This document shows, piece after piece, positions 10,256 through 18,548 of a stretch of DNA of 64,000 nucleotides. Each line of letters opens with the position of its first letter. Within the stretch, counting starts at the first letter, position 1. Source of the DNA: RPQJ01 sp963793005 (GTDB taxonomy: Bacteria; Pseudomonadota; Gammaproteobacteria; Steroidobacterales; Steroidobacteraceae); contig CAWBYP010000004.1 of assembly GCA_963793005.1 (NCBI GenBank), positions 248,001-312,000 on the forward strand, read 5' to 3'. Made by a program: the position numbers and the translations under genes. The notes beneath the pieces are model-generated. The model saw only the letters and a list, made by a program, of their open reading frames with translations. It ran no database searches and had not been told where the DNA came from.

Positions 10256-11806
10256 TCACTGCAGGACCCTATTCCAGTAATCGGTTCGATCCAGCATCTC
10301 CTCCCTGGTCGATGCGGGAAGAAGCGCATCCGGCGCCAGGTCCTGCCGGATCTGCCAGCCGCCACCCAGCGACTTGTAGACCTGGACCAGGCTGCTTGCG
10401 ACGGCACCCTGCGTCGAGGCCACGAGGTCCTGCTGCTGACGCAGCGCGTTGAGTGTGCTGAGCACGGTGTTGAAGTCGACGGCACCGTCCTCGTACTGTG
10501 CTGTCGATACATCGACCGCCCGCTGCGCGGCCGCCGCCGCCAATTTGTAGGTCTCGAGCCGCCGCCGATCCATGACATAGGCAACGATCGCGTTCTCGAC
10601 TTCGCCCTGCGCCTGGAGCACCGTTTCGCGATAGTCGACCAGCAGTTGCTGGAACGTCGCGTCCTGCAGTCGAACGTTGCTCCTGAGTCGCCCGTAATTG
10701 AAGATGTTCCACTGGAAGACGCCGAACAGGCTGGATCCGACGCTGTCGCTCTTGAACAGGTCGGACGCAGTCCCGCCGCCCAGCGTGGTCGCGCTCGAAA
10801 CGATCGAGCCGCCTATCGTGAACTGCGGGTAGAGGTCGGATATCGCTATGCCGATCTGGGCGCCCTGCGCGGCCAGCTGCCGTTCGGCGATGCGGATGTC
10901 CGGCCTGCGTCGAATCAACTCCTGCGGTACGCCAATCGCGATCTCCTCCGGAGTGGCCGGGATCGGGCGTATGTCGGTCAGCAGCCCGTTGAGTTCCTGC
11001 GGGGTACGGCCGAGAAGAACGGCGAGCGAGTTCTTGACCTGCTGGAGCGCGCTTTCTTCCGCCACCAGCTGCGCCTCGGTGTTGTGCAGCAGGGTTTGCG
11101 CCTGCTCCACGTCCAGTGCGCTGACCGCTCCGGCCTCCAGCTTGGCGTTGGCGATTCGCGCGCTTTCTTCCTGCAGCTTCAGGTTGAACTGCGCAACCTT
11201 GATCTGCTCCTGGAGCGTCCGGATCCGCAGATAGCTCTGCGCGACGTCGGCAAGCAGGGTGATCATCACGCCGTCGTAGGCGGCGACGCTCGCGTCGAAC
11301 CCCGCCGTCGCCGAACGCACTAGCAGTCTGTTCCGGCCCCAGAAATCAACCTCCCAGCTCAGGTTGAATCCCAGGCTGAAGAGGTCGTAGGAGTTTTCGA
11401 GCTGCGGATTAGCGTCGCGCGCGTTCCTGCTCGGCCTCTGCGCCTCGGCCGAGCCAGACAACTGCTGCACCTGGGGAAATTGATACCCGACCGCGATGGC
11501 AAGCTGCTGTCGGGCCTCCATCACGCGTAGTGCCGCGGAACGCAGCGACAGGTTCTCGGCGAGTGCCGATTCGATCAGTTGATCCAGCTCGGGATCGCTG
11601 AATGCCGACTTCCACCATCTCGGATCGAGCGGCGGCTCGGTCGTGAGCGTCTGGGTCTCCAGTTCCGTCCACCTCGACTGGACATCCGCGGTCGGTTCCT
11701 CGTACCTCGGCCCGACCACCGTGCAACCCACGGCAAATGCCGACAGCGCCACGCCGATCGCCGCAGCGGCCTTCTGGAACTGACGGGCACGCGGCGCAGA
11801 GGTCAT
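10256..11806 (-). CDS. Outer-membrane efflux lipoprotein, NodT family
   Basis: 516 aa from the ATG at 11806, which overlaps the stop of the HlyD gene by ATGA; the longer open frame upstream is ignored. A lipoprotein signal ends at AVGC (Cys28). Two TolC/OEP-type repeats follow, with long alpha-helical hairpins and landmarks such as DPRWWKSAFSDPELDQLI and RRPDIRIAERQLAAQGAQIG, typical of NodT-type outer-membrane factors. It would form the trimeric outer-membrane channel for the inner-membrane pump and periplasmic adaptor encoded just upstream. A dedicated channel inside a FUSC-type operon means the pump need not borrow TolC. Confidence 0.9.
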   Translation of the reverse strand: MTSAPRARQFQKAAAAIGVALSAFAVGCTVVGPRYEEPTADVQSRWTELETQTLTTEPPLDPRWWKSAFSDPELDQLIESALAENLSLRSAALRVMEARQQLAIAVGYQFPQVQQLSGSAEAQRPSRNARDANPQLENSYDLFSLGFNLSWEVDFWGRNRLLVRSATAGFDASVAAYDGVMITLLADVAQSYLRIRTLQEQIKVAQFNLKLQEESARIANAKLEAGAVSALDVEQAQTLLHNTEAQLVAEESALQQVKNSLAVLLGRTPQELNGLLTDIRPIPATPEEIAIGVPQELIRRRPDIRIAERQLAAQGAQIGIAISDLYPQFTIGGSIVSSATTLGGGTASDLFKSDSVGSSLFGVFQWNIFNYGRLRSNVRLQDATFQQLLVDYRETVLQAQGEVENAIVAYVMDRRRLETYKLAAAAAQRAVDVSTAQYEDGAVDFNTVLSTLNALRQQQDLVASTQGAVASSLVQVYKSLGGGWQIRQDLAPDALLPASTREEMLDRTDYWNRVLQ

Positions 11807-12954
11807 TGGATCGCCCGCGGAACCGGAGGCACATTCGCGCCGCCGGCATTTTCGCCCGCCGTGCCAGTCATCACCAGCACCGAGGCGGTCGTGCCGACGC
11901 GCAGCTCTACGTTCTCCGGAACCTTGTCGAGGTGGATGCGCACGGGCACGCGCTGCGCCAGGCGGATCCATGGGAAGGTCGGGTTGACGTTCGGTAGAAG
12001 CTCGGATCCGCTGCTACCGTCCTTTTGCGCAATCCCCCAGGCGAGACTGTCGACGCGACCTTCGAGCGGCGCATCCGGATAGGTCATAAGCGTGACGATT
12101 GCCCGGTCTCCGGGCCGCATGTTCGCCACCGTGTCCTCCCTGAAGTATCCGTGAACCCAATAGCTGTTGACGTCGACCAGCGCCAGTGCCGGCTGGTTGG
12201 CGACTGCCTGGCTACCCAGCCGGAGATTGAGGTTGGTCACGTAGCCATCCACCGGCGCCTGCACCTTCGTGAACTCGAGGTTCAATTCCGCCTGTCTGAC
12301 CGCGGCCCGTGCCGAACGCAACTGGGGATTTGCATTACCTGCCGCGCCTAGACCGGCCCTCGCCTTTGCAAGCTGGGCCTTCGACTGCACCAGCGCCGCC
12401 TCGGCCTGCGCCCTGCTGGCGACAGCGGCCTTCCGCTTCTCGATTGCAACCGCGTGACTGGCCTCGGCTCGTTCGACCGATCTCACGGACGTTGCCCTCT
12501 TCGGGAGCAGCTCGCGCTGGCGCTCGAGCTCGGCCTTGCTGCGTTCGATGTCGGCATCGAGTTCCTTGATGGTTGCGTCCGCCTGGGTGATCGAGTGGCT
12601 GGATATCTCGACCTGCGCCTTTGCCGACTCGACCTGCTCGGAGAGTGCGTCGTAGTTGTCGCCCGTCGCGTCGAGCTGCGCGCGTGCCTGCTCCAACGCG
12701 GCCTCATAGGTTCGCGGATCGATCTCGAACAGCACGTCGCCCGCCCGAACGAGCTGGTTGTCCCTGATGGGCAGGCCCACGATCGGGCCGGAGACACGGC
12801 TGGTGACCTGGATGACGTTCGCCCGTACCTGGCCGTCGCGAGTCCAGGGATTGGTGACATAGGCCCGGTACTTGAGAAACACCGCAGCGATCGCGACCAC
12901 AATGACCGCTGCCGTCAGCAGGTATTTCGGATTCTTCATCCAGCGATTGGTCAT
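11803..12954 (-). CDS. HlyD-family periplasmic adaptor (AaeA/EmrA-like)
   Basis: 383 aa. One N-terminal transmembrane helix (about residues 10-28) anchors it in the inner membrane. A biotinyl-lipoyl half (VSGPIVGLPIRDNQLVRAGD), a long coiled-coil hairpin (about 75-215, rich in Ala/Glu/Lys), the second lipoyl half (VQAPVDGYVTNLNLRLGSQA) and a beta-barrel region follow. It links the FUSC inner-membrane protein to the outer-membrane factor. The gene starts 4 bp after the DUF1656 stop and overlaps the next gene by 4 nt, so the whole set is one operon. Confidence 0.9.
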   Translation of the reverse strand: MTNRWMKNPKYLLTAAVIVVAIAAVFLKYRAYVTNPWTRDGQVRANVIQVTSRVSGPIVGLPIRDNQLVRAGDVLFEIDPRTYEAALEQARAQLDATGDNYDALSEQVESAKAQVEISSHSITQADATIKELDADIERSKAELERQRELLPKRATSVRSVERAEASHAVAIEKRKAAVASRAQAEAALVQSKAQLAKARAGLGAAGNANPQLRSARAAVRQAELNLEFTKVQAPVDGYVTNLNLRLGSQAVANQPALALVDVNSYWVHGYFREDTVANMRPGDRAIVTLMTYPDAPLEGRVDSLAWGIAQKDGSSGSELLPNVNPTFPWIRLAQRVPVRIHLDKVPENVELRVGTTASVLVMTGTAGENAGGANVPPVPRAIQ

Positions 12955-12958
12955 TGTG

Positions 12959-13171
12959 TTACCCCGGAAAAACGAACGTCCCGATTACGACGGTGTAGAT
13001 GATCATCAGCGCGACGAACACCAGCGGTGGATTATAGAAATATCGTGACAGCCGATAGCGATTCAACAACCGTGCCGTGAAGACGGTCGCGAGCGTCCCT
13101 GCCATCGCAGAGACCAGTAGCGGAGACAGATAGACGCCGCTGATGGCGACCTCGCTGGGGATCAGATCCAT
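12959..13171 (-). CDS. DUF1656 small membrane protein (AaeX-like)
   Basis: 70 aa with two hydrophobic helices (VYLSPLLVSAMAGTLATVF and FVALMIIYTVVIGTFVF). This is the small DUF1656 subunit that accompanies HlyD and FUSC proteins in aromatic-acid efflux operons (AaeX in E. coli). The start at 13171 is fixed by TGATG: the FUSC stop and this ATG share one base. The open frame further upstream is overlap with the FUSC gene. Confidence 0.85.
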   Translation of the reverse strand: MDLIPSEVAISGVYLSPLLVSAMAGTLATVFTARLLNRYRLSRYFYNPPLVFVALMIIYTVVIGTFVFPG

Positions 13172-15372
13172 CAGAATCGAGCCTCCGCCCACTGGCCCCA
13201 GTTGATCTGCTGGATCGAGCGCTGAGTGTCCTGCATGGCGCCGATCAGGCCGCGCAGGCACCCAAGTACGAGATAGAGATCTTCGGACTCCTGGTCATCC
13301 CGCGGCGCTGACTGTCCGCTGGAATCGCGCGCATCAAGCCGCTGCTCCAGTTCGCGAGCTATCTGTTGCAGCGCCGCGCGCTCGTCCTCCAACGCATCGA
13401 TCTTCCTGAACCCAGCCCAGGCGACAAAAATGCGCTGCAATCCTTCCAGAAGCTGCTGGCCCAGCGGCCCGAAGAGCTCGATCCGATCAGGCGAACGGCT
13501 GACAAGCCGCATGTATGCGATATCCAGCGCCTGCAGCCTGAAGGCAATGCTCTGCATGCCATCGACCATCAGCCGGACCTTGTCGGGCGTGTTCTCGGGA
13601 TACGACTTGTATTCAAGCGTCTTCTCGAGAGATTGCAGCTGCGCCGAGGCCGGCAGGATCATCGATTCGTAATAGCGCTTTCGGCGTCCAGACGCTTTGG
13701 CAATATCATCCGATCGACTCAGCGAAAACTCGCTGACGATGCGCATGCAGCCTTCGAAGAAACGGCGGACGCTGCGCAGCAGCACCTGCTCCGGACGGCT
13801 CGGCGCCACGAGCGTCAGCAGCACCGCTATTCCGCCCACCGCCAGATATAGCATCAACATCCCGTTCGCGAGGCCGAGGAACGAGTAGGCCTGGTTGTTG
13901 GTGAAGTCGATCACTACCAGTATCTGCAGCAGCAGCAGCTTCGCAATGGGTTGCCTAGCGCCTATATAGGCTGCCGCGAAGACATAGACGAAGATCAGCA
14001 GCATCAGCTCGTAGCCGGTGTGCAGCATCGGCAACAGCAGGAAGTTGAGCGGCGCAGCCACCACGGTCATGCCGACCAGTACGAGGACCAGTGTCTTCCA
14101 AAGGGCCTGCGAAGTCATGTTCGACGCGATTACGGACATGCTAAAGACCACGGCCATGGTCGGTATCATCGGTCCCGGTGGAGGATCGACGTAGATCCAG
14201 AAAACGTACCCGACCAGGAAGCAAAGCGACGGAAACGAGGCCTTCCTGAACCGCTCGGACTGCCAAAGGGATGGCCGGTACCGGTCCTGCACCAAGGGCG
14301 GGAGATGATACTCACGATCCGGATCCAGCCCGGCCAGCGCCCGCAAGGTACCCAGCAACTCGAGACTCGCTGCGTCGAGGATGGCGAGTTGCTGCCGAAA
14401 GCTCACCAGGACGGCGTGGTCGTAGTGAGACAGCGCCTCCGCGGACGGATCCTCGGGTTCCAGCACCACCGGCCGCAGCAAAGCCACGTCGTCGTCGTCC
14501 GCAATTGAATCTGCGTTCGCCTCGACGGCCGCCGGCCATAGCGCGCCAATGCGGCCGAGTCGTTGGTCCAGTGCGTCCATCGCGCAAGCCAATTCGGGCC
14601 GTCTCAGGACCAGCGAACGGCTGTCGTCGATCGACTGTGCCCACAAAGCGAGGGCGTCGCCTACTGCTAGCGCGTTCACGCGAAGGACCTCCCATCGGCG
14701 CTTCTGCGCTATCACGGAGCGGGTGTCCGCGTAGGCTGTGTCCAGCGTCTCCAGCATGTGCGACATCTTTCCCGGGAGGCCTGCGCCCAGACTCTCGGCT
14801 TCGGCCGGCAGCGCACCCTCCGCGAGCTGCCGACGGTAGAGACCGAACAGAGCGCGGATATCTGCCCACAATCCCGTTCCCTGCCTTGCCAGCTCGTCCC
14901 CAGCATCCCGTGACCAGAGCAACGCGCTTACCAGGGTGAAGATGATTACACCCGCAGTGGTCTCGAGGTATCGGAAGGCGGCGAAGTTAAAGGCCGAATC
15001 CGTATTCCCGTACGTCGCAGCCCAGATGAGCGGCGCCAGGAATGCCGCAACATTCCACGCATAGGCATACCGGCTGCCAAGCATGAAATAGCTCACCACC
15101 AGGATGTACACAGCGAAGAACGCCATCATGCCCCAGCGGTCCTGCGCGAAAAGCCCGATGGCCATGAGTCCGACGGCCAGGCCAACGGTAGTCCCGACCA
15201 CCCGCATCACACCCTTCCGCAGCGAAGCTCCCGTCGTGTCCAGGCTGATCACGACGATCGCGAGCGCGCCGTACTTGGGCAGGTCCCAGTTCATCGTGAG
15301 CGCCAGCCAGTAGAACAGCATCATGCTCAGGGCCAGCTTGAAGGCTTCTTTGAGCTGCGTCGTCCGGTCCAT
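13171..15372 (-). CDS. FUSC-family inner-membrane efflux protein (AaeB-like)
   Basis: 733 aa. Two blocks of membrane helices (about residues 12-170 and 365-510) are separated by a soluble helical region and followed by a C-terminal helical domain, as in AaeB and fusaric-acid resistance proteins. AAFLAPLIWAATYGNTDSAF and YGALAIVVISLDTTGASLRKG are typical. The family exports aromatic or other weak acids. First gene of the four-gene operon FUSC-DUF1656-HlyD-OMF. ATG at 15372 is preferred to the TTG one codon earlier because GGGAG lies about 5 nt ahead. The nearby thiolase could point to aromatic-acid metabolism; inference. Confidence 0.9.
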   Translation of the reverse strand: MDRTTQLKEAFKLALSMMLFYWLALTMNWDLPKYGALAIVVISLDTTGASLRKGVMRVVGTTVGLAVGLMAIGLFAQDRWGMMAFFAVYILVVSYFMLGSRYAYAWNVAAFLAPLIWAATYGNTDSAFNFAAFRYLETTAGVIIFTLVSALLWSRDAGDELARQGTGLWADIRALFGLYRRQLAEGALPAEAESLGAGLPGKMSHMLETLDTAYADTRSVIAQKRRWEVLRVNALAVGDALALWAQSIDDSRSLVLRRPELACAMDALDQRLGRIGALWPAAVEANADSIADDDDVALLRPVVLEPEDPSAEALSHYDHAVLVSFRQQLAILDAASLELLGTLRALAGLDPDREYHLPPLVQDRYRPSLWQSERFRKASFPSLCFLVGYVFWIYVDPPPGPMIPTMAVVFSMSVIASNMTSQALWKTLVLVLVGMTVVAAPLNFLLLPMLHTGYELMLLIFVYVFAAAYIGARQPIAKLLLLQILVVIDFTNNQAYSFLGLANGMLMLYLAVGGIAVLLTLVAPSRPEQVLLRSVRRFFEGCMRIVSEFSLSRSDDIAKASGRRKRYYESMILPASAQLQSLEKTLEYKSYPENTPDKVRLMVDGMQSIAFRLQALDIAYMRLVSRSPDRIELFGPLGQQLLEGLQRIFVAWAGFRKIDALEDERAALQQIARELEQRLDARDSSGQSAPRDDQESEDLYLVLGCLRGLIGAMQDTQRSIQQINWGQWAEARF

Positions 15373-15433
15373 CAAGACTCCCTGCGCCTCCCTTTCCGGT
15401 GCCGTCGGAACGAGCCTGCACGGAATACGCTAT

Positions 15434-15547
15434 TTATCCGTGCCTGTTCAACCCCTTCAGGTACGCCGGCTTGAAAATTCTTCCGATCGTCGATCCCTGG
15501 ACCAGGATCGAGAACGCTACCACACCGAACGTCATGTTCAGGATCAA
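15434..15547 (-). pseudogene. C-terminal remnant of a Na+/H+ (cation/proton) antiporter
   Basis: In the frame ending at TAA 15434-15436 the strand reads LILNMTFGVVAFSILVQGST then IGRIFKPAYLKGLNRHG. This is the last transmembrane helix and tail of a CPA1-type (NhaP-like) antiporter. The gene is cut exactly where the left inverted repeat of the IS3 element begins (15548), and no matching N-terminal part is found beyond the IS. It lies just upstream of the efflux operon. Confidence 0.65.
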
Positions 15548-15568
15548 CCGTAAGCTCCCCCGTCAAGT

Positions 15569-16408
15569 TTACAGTTTGAAGCTGGACTCCCCGGCTGGTA
15601 TTTCCCTCGGCAGACAGGTCAGCGGCGGCACTCGCCCGAGGGAGTCGTGAGGCCGCAGCTCGTTGTATTCGACCAGCCAGGCGTCGGTGATCTGCTGCAC
15701 CTGCTCGACTGATTCGAACAGGTACGCGCTGAGTACCTCGTCCCGATAGGTCCGGTTGAACCGCTCGATGTAGGCGTTCTGGTTCGGCTTGCCCGGCTCG
15801 ATGAAGCGCAGGGCGATCCGCCGATCCTTGGCCCAGTCGACGAACGCGTGGCTGGTCAGTTCGCTGCCATTGTCCAGGCGCAACGCATCGGGCTTGCCGT
15901 GCAACTCGATCAGCTGCTCCATGACGCGGATCGCACGCTGGCTGGGGATCGAGGTGGCCACCTCGATCCCGAGCGCCTCTCGATTGCCATCATCAAGAAC
16001 GTTGAGCGTGCGGAACCGACGCCCGTCGTAGAGCGCGTCATGCACGAAGTCGAGTGACCACACGACATTCAAGGCCTCCGGCGCATCGAGCGGCAGCGGA
16101 TCTCGCGCCGGCACCCGGCGCTTCGTCCGTCGTGGCAGATTCAGCCGCAGCGCGCAGTACACGCGATGCACCCGCTTGTGATTCCACGGATGCCCATCGA
16201 GGCACATCCGGTCGTAACACTTCCAGAAGCCCCACCGAGGCCGTCGGGCGACGATCTCGTTGAGTACAGCGATCACCCCGGCGTCTCGCGCCGCGGCGTC
16301 TCTCGGGACTTGGTAATACGCCGTCCGGGACAGTCCCACGAGGCGGCAGGCGCGCTGGATCGACAGCTGATGCTCGTTCACGAACACCTCGGCGGCCTGC
16401 CGTTTCAC
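15569..16408 (-). CDS. IS3-family transposase OrfB (DDE integrase core)
   Basis: 279 aa from GTG 16408. An HTH_21-like N-terminal part (VNEHQLSIQRACRLVGLSRT) precedes an rve integrase core with its acidic triad: Asp in VWSLDFVHD, Asp in RLDNGSELT and Glu in the IERFNRTYRDEVL block. The frame stays open upstream of the GTG into the end of orfA, where the run CGAAAAC offers a site for -1 frameshifting to make an OrfAB fusion, as is usual in IS3 elements. No internal damage, so this copy may still be active. Confidence 0.9.
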   Translation of the reverse strand: MKRQAAEVFVNEHQLSIQRACRLVGLSRTAYYQVPRDAAARDAGVIAVLNEIVARRPRWGFWKCYDRMCLDGHPWNHKRVHRVYCALRLNLPRRTKRRVPARDPLPLDAPEALNVVWSLDFVHDALYDGRRFRTLNVLDDGNREALGIEVATSIPSQRAIRVMEQLIELHGKPDALRLDNGSELTSHAFVDWAKDRRIALRFIEPGKPNQNAYIERFNRTYRDEVLSAYLFESVEQVQQITDAWLVEYNELRPHDSLGRVPPLTCLPREIPAGESSFKL

Positions 16409-16416
16409 GGACGGCG

Positions 16417-16683
16417 TTACAGTTTTCGGGAAAGGACGTCCTTGATCGCTGCGTTCTCGAGCGCCAGGTCGGCATACATGCGCTTGAGCTTGGAATTCTC
16501 CGCCTCGAGCTCCTTCATCCGCTTCAGCTCGTTGACCGTCACGCCCCCGTACTTCGATCGCCAGTTGAAGTAAGTCGCCCGGCTGATCCCGTACCTACGG
16601 GCGAGTTCCGCTGGTGCTACGCCGGCCTCGCCTTCCTTCAGGACCGCGACAATCTGCGATTCCGTAAACCTCGATTTCTTCAT
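16417..16683 (-). CDS. IS3-family transposase OrfA (HTH)
   Basis: 88 aa. An HTH_Tnp_1 domain (SRFTESQIVAVLKEGEAG, ARRYGISRATYFNWRSKYGG) is followed by a leucine-zipper-like coiled coil (LKRMKELEAENSKLKRMYAD). It binds the terminal repeats and, when fused to OrfB by frameshifting, forms the transposase. The ribosome site GGGAGAGGAG just before its ATG lies in the 3' arm of a hairpin at 16687-16709. Confidence 0.9.
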   Translation of the reverse strand: MKKSRFTESQIVAVLKEGEAGVAPAELARRYGISRATYFNWRSKYGGVTVNELKRMKELEAENSKLKRMYADLALENAAIKDVLSRKL

Positions 16684-16686
16684 CTC

Positions 16687-16709
16687 CTCTCCCGTCGTCT
16701 GCGGGAGAG
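16687..16709 (-). promoter_or_regulatory. Hairpin masking the orfA ribosome-binding site
   Basis: On the minus strand CTCTCCCG (16709-16702), a 7-nt loop and CGGGAGAG (16694-16687) form a perfect 8-bp stem. The 3' arm contains most of the Shine-Dalgarno of orfA, whose ATG is at 16683-16681. Transcripts entering from outside would fold and hide it; a transcript starting inside the hairpin would not. Confidence 0.6.
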
Positions 16710-16753
16710 TCCAACATTACACTGTTCACCGGGCGGGGGAGCTTACGGGTCGC

Positions 16754-18319
16754 TCAGTAGTAATACATCAAACTGAACTGCACTCGACTTGCGTCCCCGT
16801 CACGGCCGCTCACGTTCTCCCTCTCGCCATACATGAATTCCAGGCCGCCGCTGAGCAGTTCGTTGTATTCATAGATAAGGTTGGCGTGGTATGCCCAGCC
16901 GGTGCGAATCACGTCCGGCTCCAACAAGTCTGGCACGTCGATAAGTCGGGCATAGGCGACGCTGAAATTTGAGGCATAGGACTGGTTCCAGTTCCAGTGC
17001 AGACCAATCTGGGCATTCCAGGCTTTGGTAAGGTCCAGGTTGCCATCTGCATCAATGGTCGCATTCGGCACCTGCCCCTCTGCAAATGAGATTACGTCCG
17101 TAACGGAACCGGCCTCGTAGCCAAGGCCGAAACCGAGCCAGTTCTGCTTATTGTCATCGACGTATAAACGGCCAGCAGTAGTCAGAGTATAGGCCGCCTC
17201 TTTGGCGTCTTTTACGCCATCGCTACCATCGAAACGCACTTGAGTCAGCGCACCCCCGGTGCTCCATACGACGCGATCCCATTGCTTGGTGACGCCGACT
17301 GTCAGACGGGGGTACTCAGAGCGCGCAGTACCCTGGAGATCGAACGGGTTGAAAATCGACGAGTCATTAAACTTCTCCACGGCTACCTGCCAGGCAAAAG
17401 TCTTGTCAGCGTTTGGCTGTGTCCAGCGTATTTGCTCGGTGCGGCCTCCCAGAATTGAATCTCCTGCGGCAAAATCAAGCATTTGTGGCAGCTGGCGCAA
17501 TTCCGTCAGCAGTGTCCATGTCTTGCCGGCCAGCAAGTTTCCATATTCAAAGTAAGCATGGCGCAGTCGGGGCGATGATTGGTTGTTCCCATCGAAAAAA
17601 TCCCATTCCAGGTAGAAGCGATTATCGGCAAAGTCAGGATTGGTATTTCTTGTTTCGAAATGGAAGCGCGTCTCACTGATTTGCAGGTTGCTGTAACTGC
17701 CCTTGGGTGGATCGTTATCCACGGGGATCGTCGCAAGCACAAACTGCCGTTCATCTCCGGTACCGGAAAAATCATAGATCAGGTCTGTTTTTGCGTAACC
17801 ACCAAAGGAGACTCGCCACGGCGAGCCAAAAAGCGGAACCGACTTACCAAAACCTTCATCGACGTAGGGATCGGAACGGCCCTCACCAGCGAGAAGCTGC
17901 ATTCGATCCTCTGATACAGATTCAAGGTCCTCAGCTTGTTGTTGTTGCGCAGTAGCCGCAGCGTCTTCTGACTCAAACACCGTGGCCGTGCTGCCTGCTG
18001 CTGCAGGCCCAGACTGAGACGCATCCTCCGGGGCGCCTGCAAGACCGCCGTCAGCAGCCTGCGATGCATCGAGGCGCCTCTCAAGGTCGTCAATGCGATC
18101 CACCTGGCTCTGGTAGTCGGACATTTGCGCTTCCAGCCTGCGCATCTGCTCAGCAAGCTTCTGCCGCTCTGCGCTAAGCTCCTGCCGCAACGCCTGGGTA
18201 TCAACCTCTGCGACTGTCTCTGCAGCTGCGCTGGCGCTCCCGACTGCGAGGACCAAAGATGCAATAGAAGCACAGACCAGGCAGCTGTGCGAGACGGTCA
18301 GTAGATTTCTCATTAGCAT
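16754..18319 (-). CDS. DcaP-like outer-membrane porin
   Basis: 521 aa. The signal peptide (to about residue 32, SASAA) is followed by a coiled coil (about 45-90, LRQELSAERQKLAEQMRRLE) and an Ala/Gln-rich linker. A beta-barrel then starts at WRVSFGGYAKTDLIYDFSGT and contains FYLEWDFFDG and LRHAYFEYGNLLAGKTWTLL, the signature of DcaP-type trimeric porins that pass dicarboxylates and other anions. It ends with aromatic YYY next to the IS3 inverted repeat. TTG 18322, ATG 18319 and ATG 18313 are possible starts; AGGA sits about 5 nt before 18319. Base composition is visibly more AT-rich than the flanking efflux operon, consistent with transfer. Confidence 0.8.
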   Translation of the reverse strand: MLMRNLLTVSHSCLVCASIASLVLAVGSASAAAETVAEVDTQALRQELSAERQKLAEQMRRLEAQMSDYQSQVDRIDDLERRLDASQAADGGLAGAPEDASQSGPAAAGSTATVFESEDAAATAQQQQAEDLESVSEDRMQLLAGEGRSDPYVDEGFGKSVPLFGSPWRVSFGGYAKTDLIYDFSGTGDERQFVLATIPVDNDPPKGSYSNLQISETRFHFETRNTNPDFADNRFYLEWDFFDGNNQSSPRLRHAYFEYGNLLAGKTWTLLTELRQLPQMLDFAAGDSILGGRTEQIRWTQPNADKTFAWQVAVEKFNDSSIFNPFDLQGTARSEYPRLTVGVTKQWDRVVWSTGGALTQVRFDGSDGVKDAKEAAYTLTTAGRLYVDDNKQNWLGFGLGYEAGSVTDVISFAEGQVPNATIDADGNLDLTKAWNAQIGLHWNWNQSYASNFSVAYARLIDVPDLLEPDVIRTGWAYHANLIYEYNELLSGGLEFMYGERENVSGRDGDASRVQFSLMYYY

Positions 18320-18325
18320 CAAATC

Positions 18326-18545
18326 CTACCAGTGCAGCGATACGACGGGAGTGACAGTGAAGCGGATCTGCCAGTCCGGACCAAAGGCATCGGGCGCCTC
18401 AACGTAATGCCAGAATTGCAGAACAAACTTCCATAGCCGCCCACTAATAATCGATGTCTTGTTCACACCAAAGCCAACCGGCAATGTCCAGCGCTGGCCG
18501 CTCGCGGCCTCGTGATAAAGATTTGCTGCCAGGCCTTGGCCCCGG
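18326..18545 (-). pseudogene. Truncated tandem copy of the beta-barrel gene at 18549
   Basis: The minus strand reads NLYHEAASGQRWTLPVGFGV, then NKTSIISGRLWKFVLQFWHY, VEAPDAFGPDWQIRFTVTP and a stop at 18326. It aligns without gaps to the last 65 residues of the neighbouring gene (HNAASGQEAWTLPVGVGVSK and onward). It has no start codon, lost about three quarters of its length and begins right at the neighbour's stop. A deleted tandem paralogue. Confidence 0.75.
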
Positions 18546-18548
18546 CTA

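Larger units (their letters stand above)
15548..16748 (-). mobile_element. Intact IS3-family insertion sequence (IS407-like group)
   Basis: 1201 bp bounded by a perfect 15-bp inverted repeat (CCGTAAGCTCCCCCG at 15548-15562 and its complement at 16734-16748). Similarity continues inward for about 40 bp (ACAGT, TGGACT). It contains orfA and orfB in the IS3 order on the minus strand. Flanks are ATCAA and GTCGC, so there is no target duplication: the element sits at a rearrangement joint rather than a clean insertion. Subgroup assignment is by protein look only. Confidence 0.85.

Noticed and set aside
10074..10259. A 61-codon minus-strand frame after the efflux operon
   Set aside because: No ribosome site of its own, no recognisable family and a start overlapping the upstream stop; not enough for a gene call.
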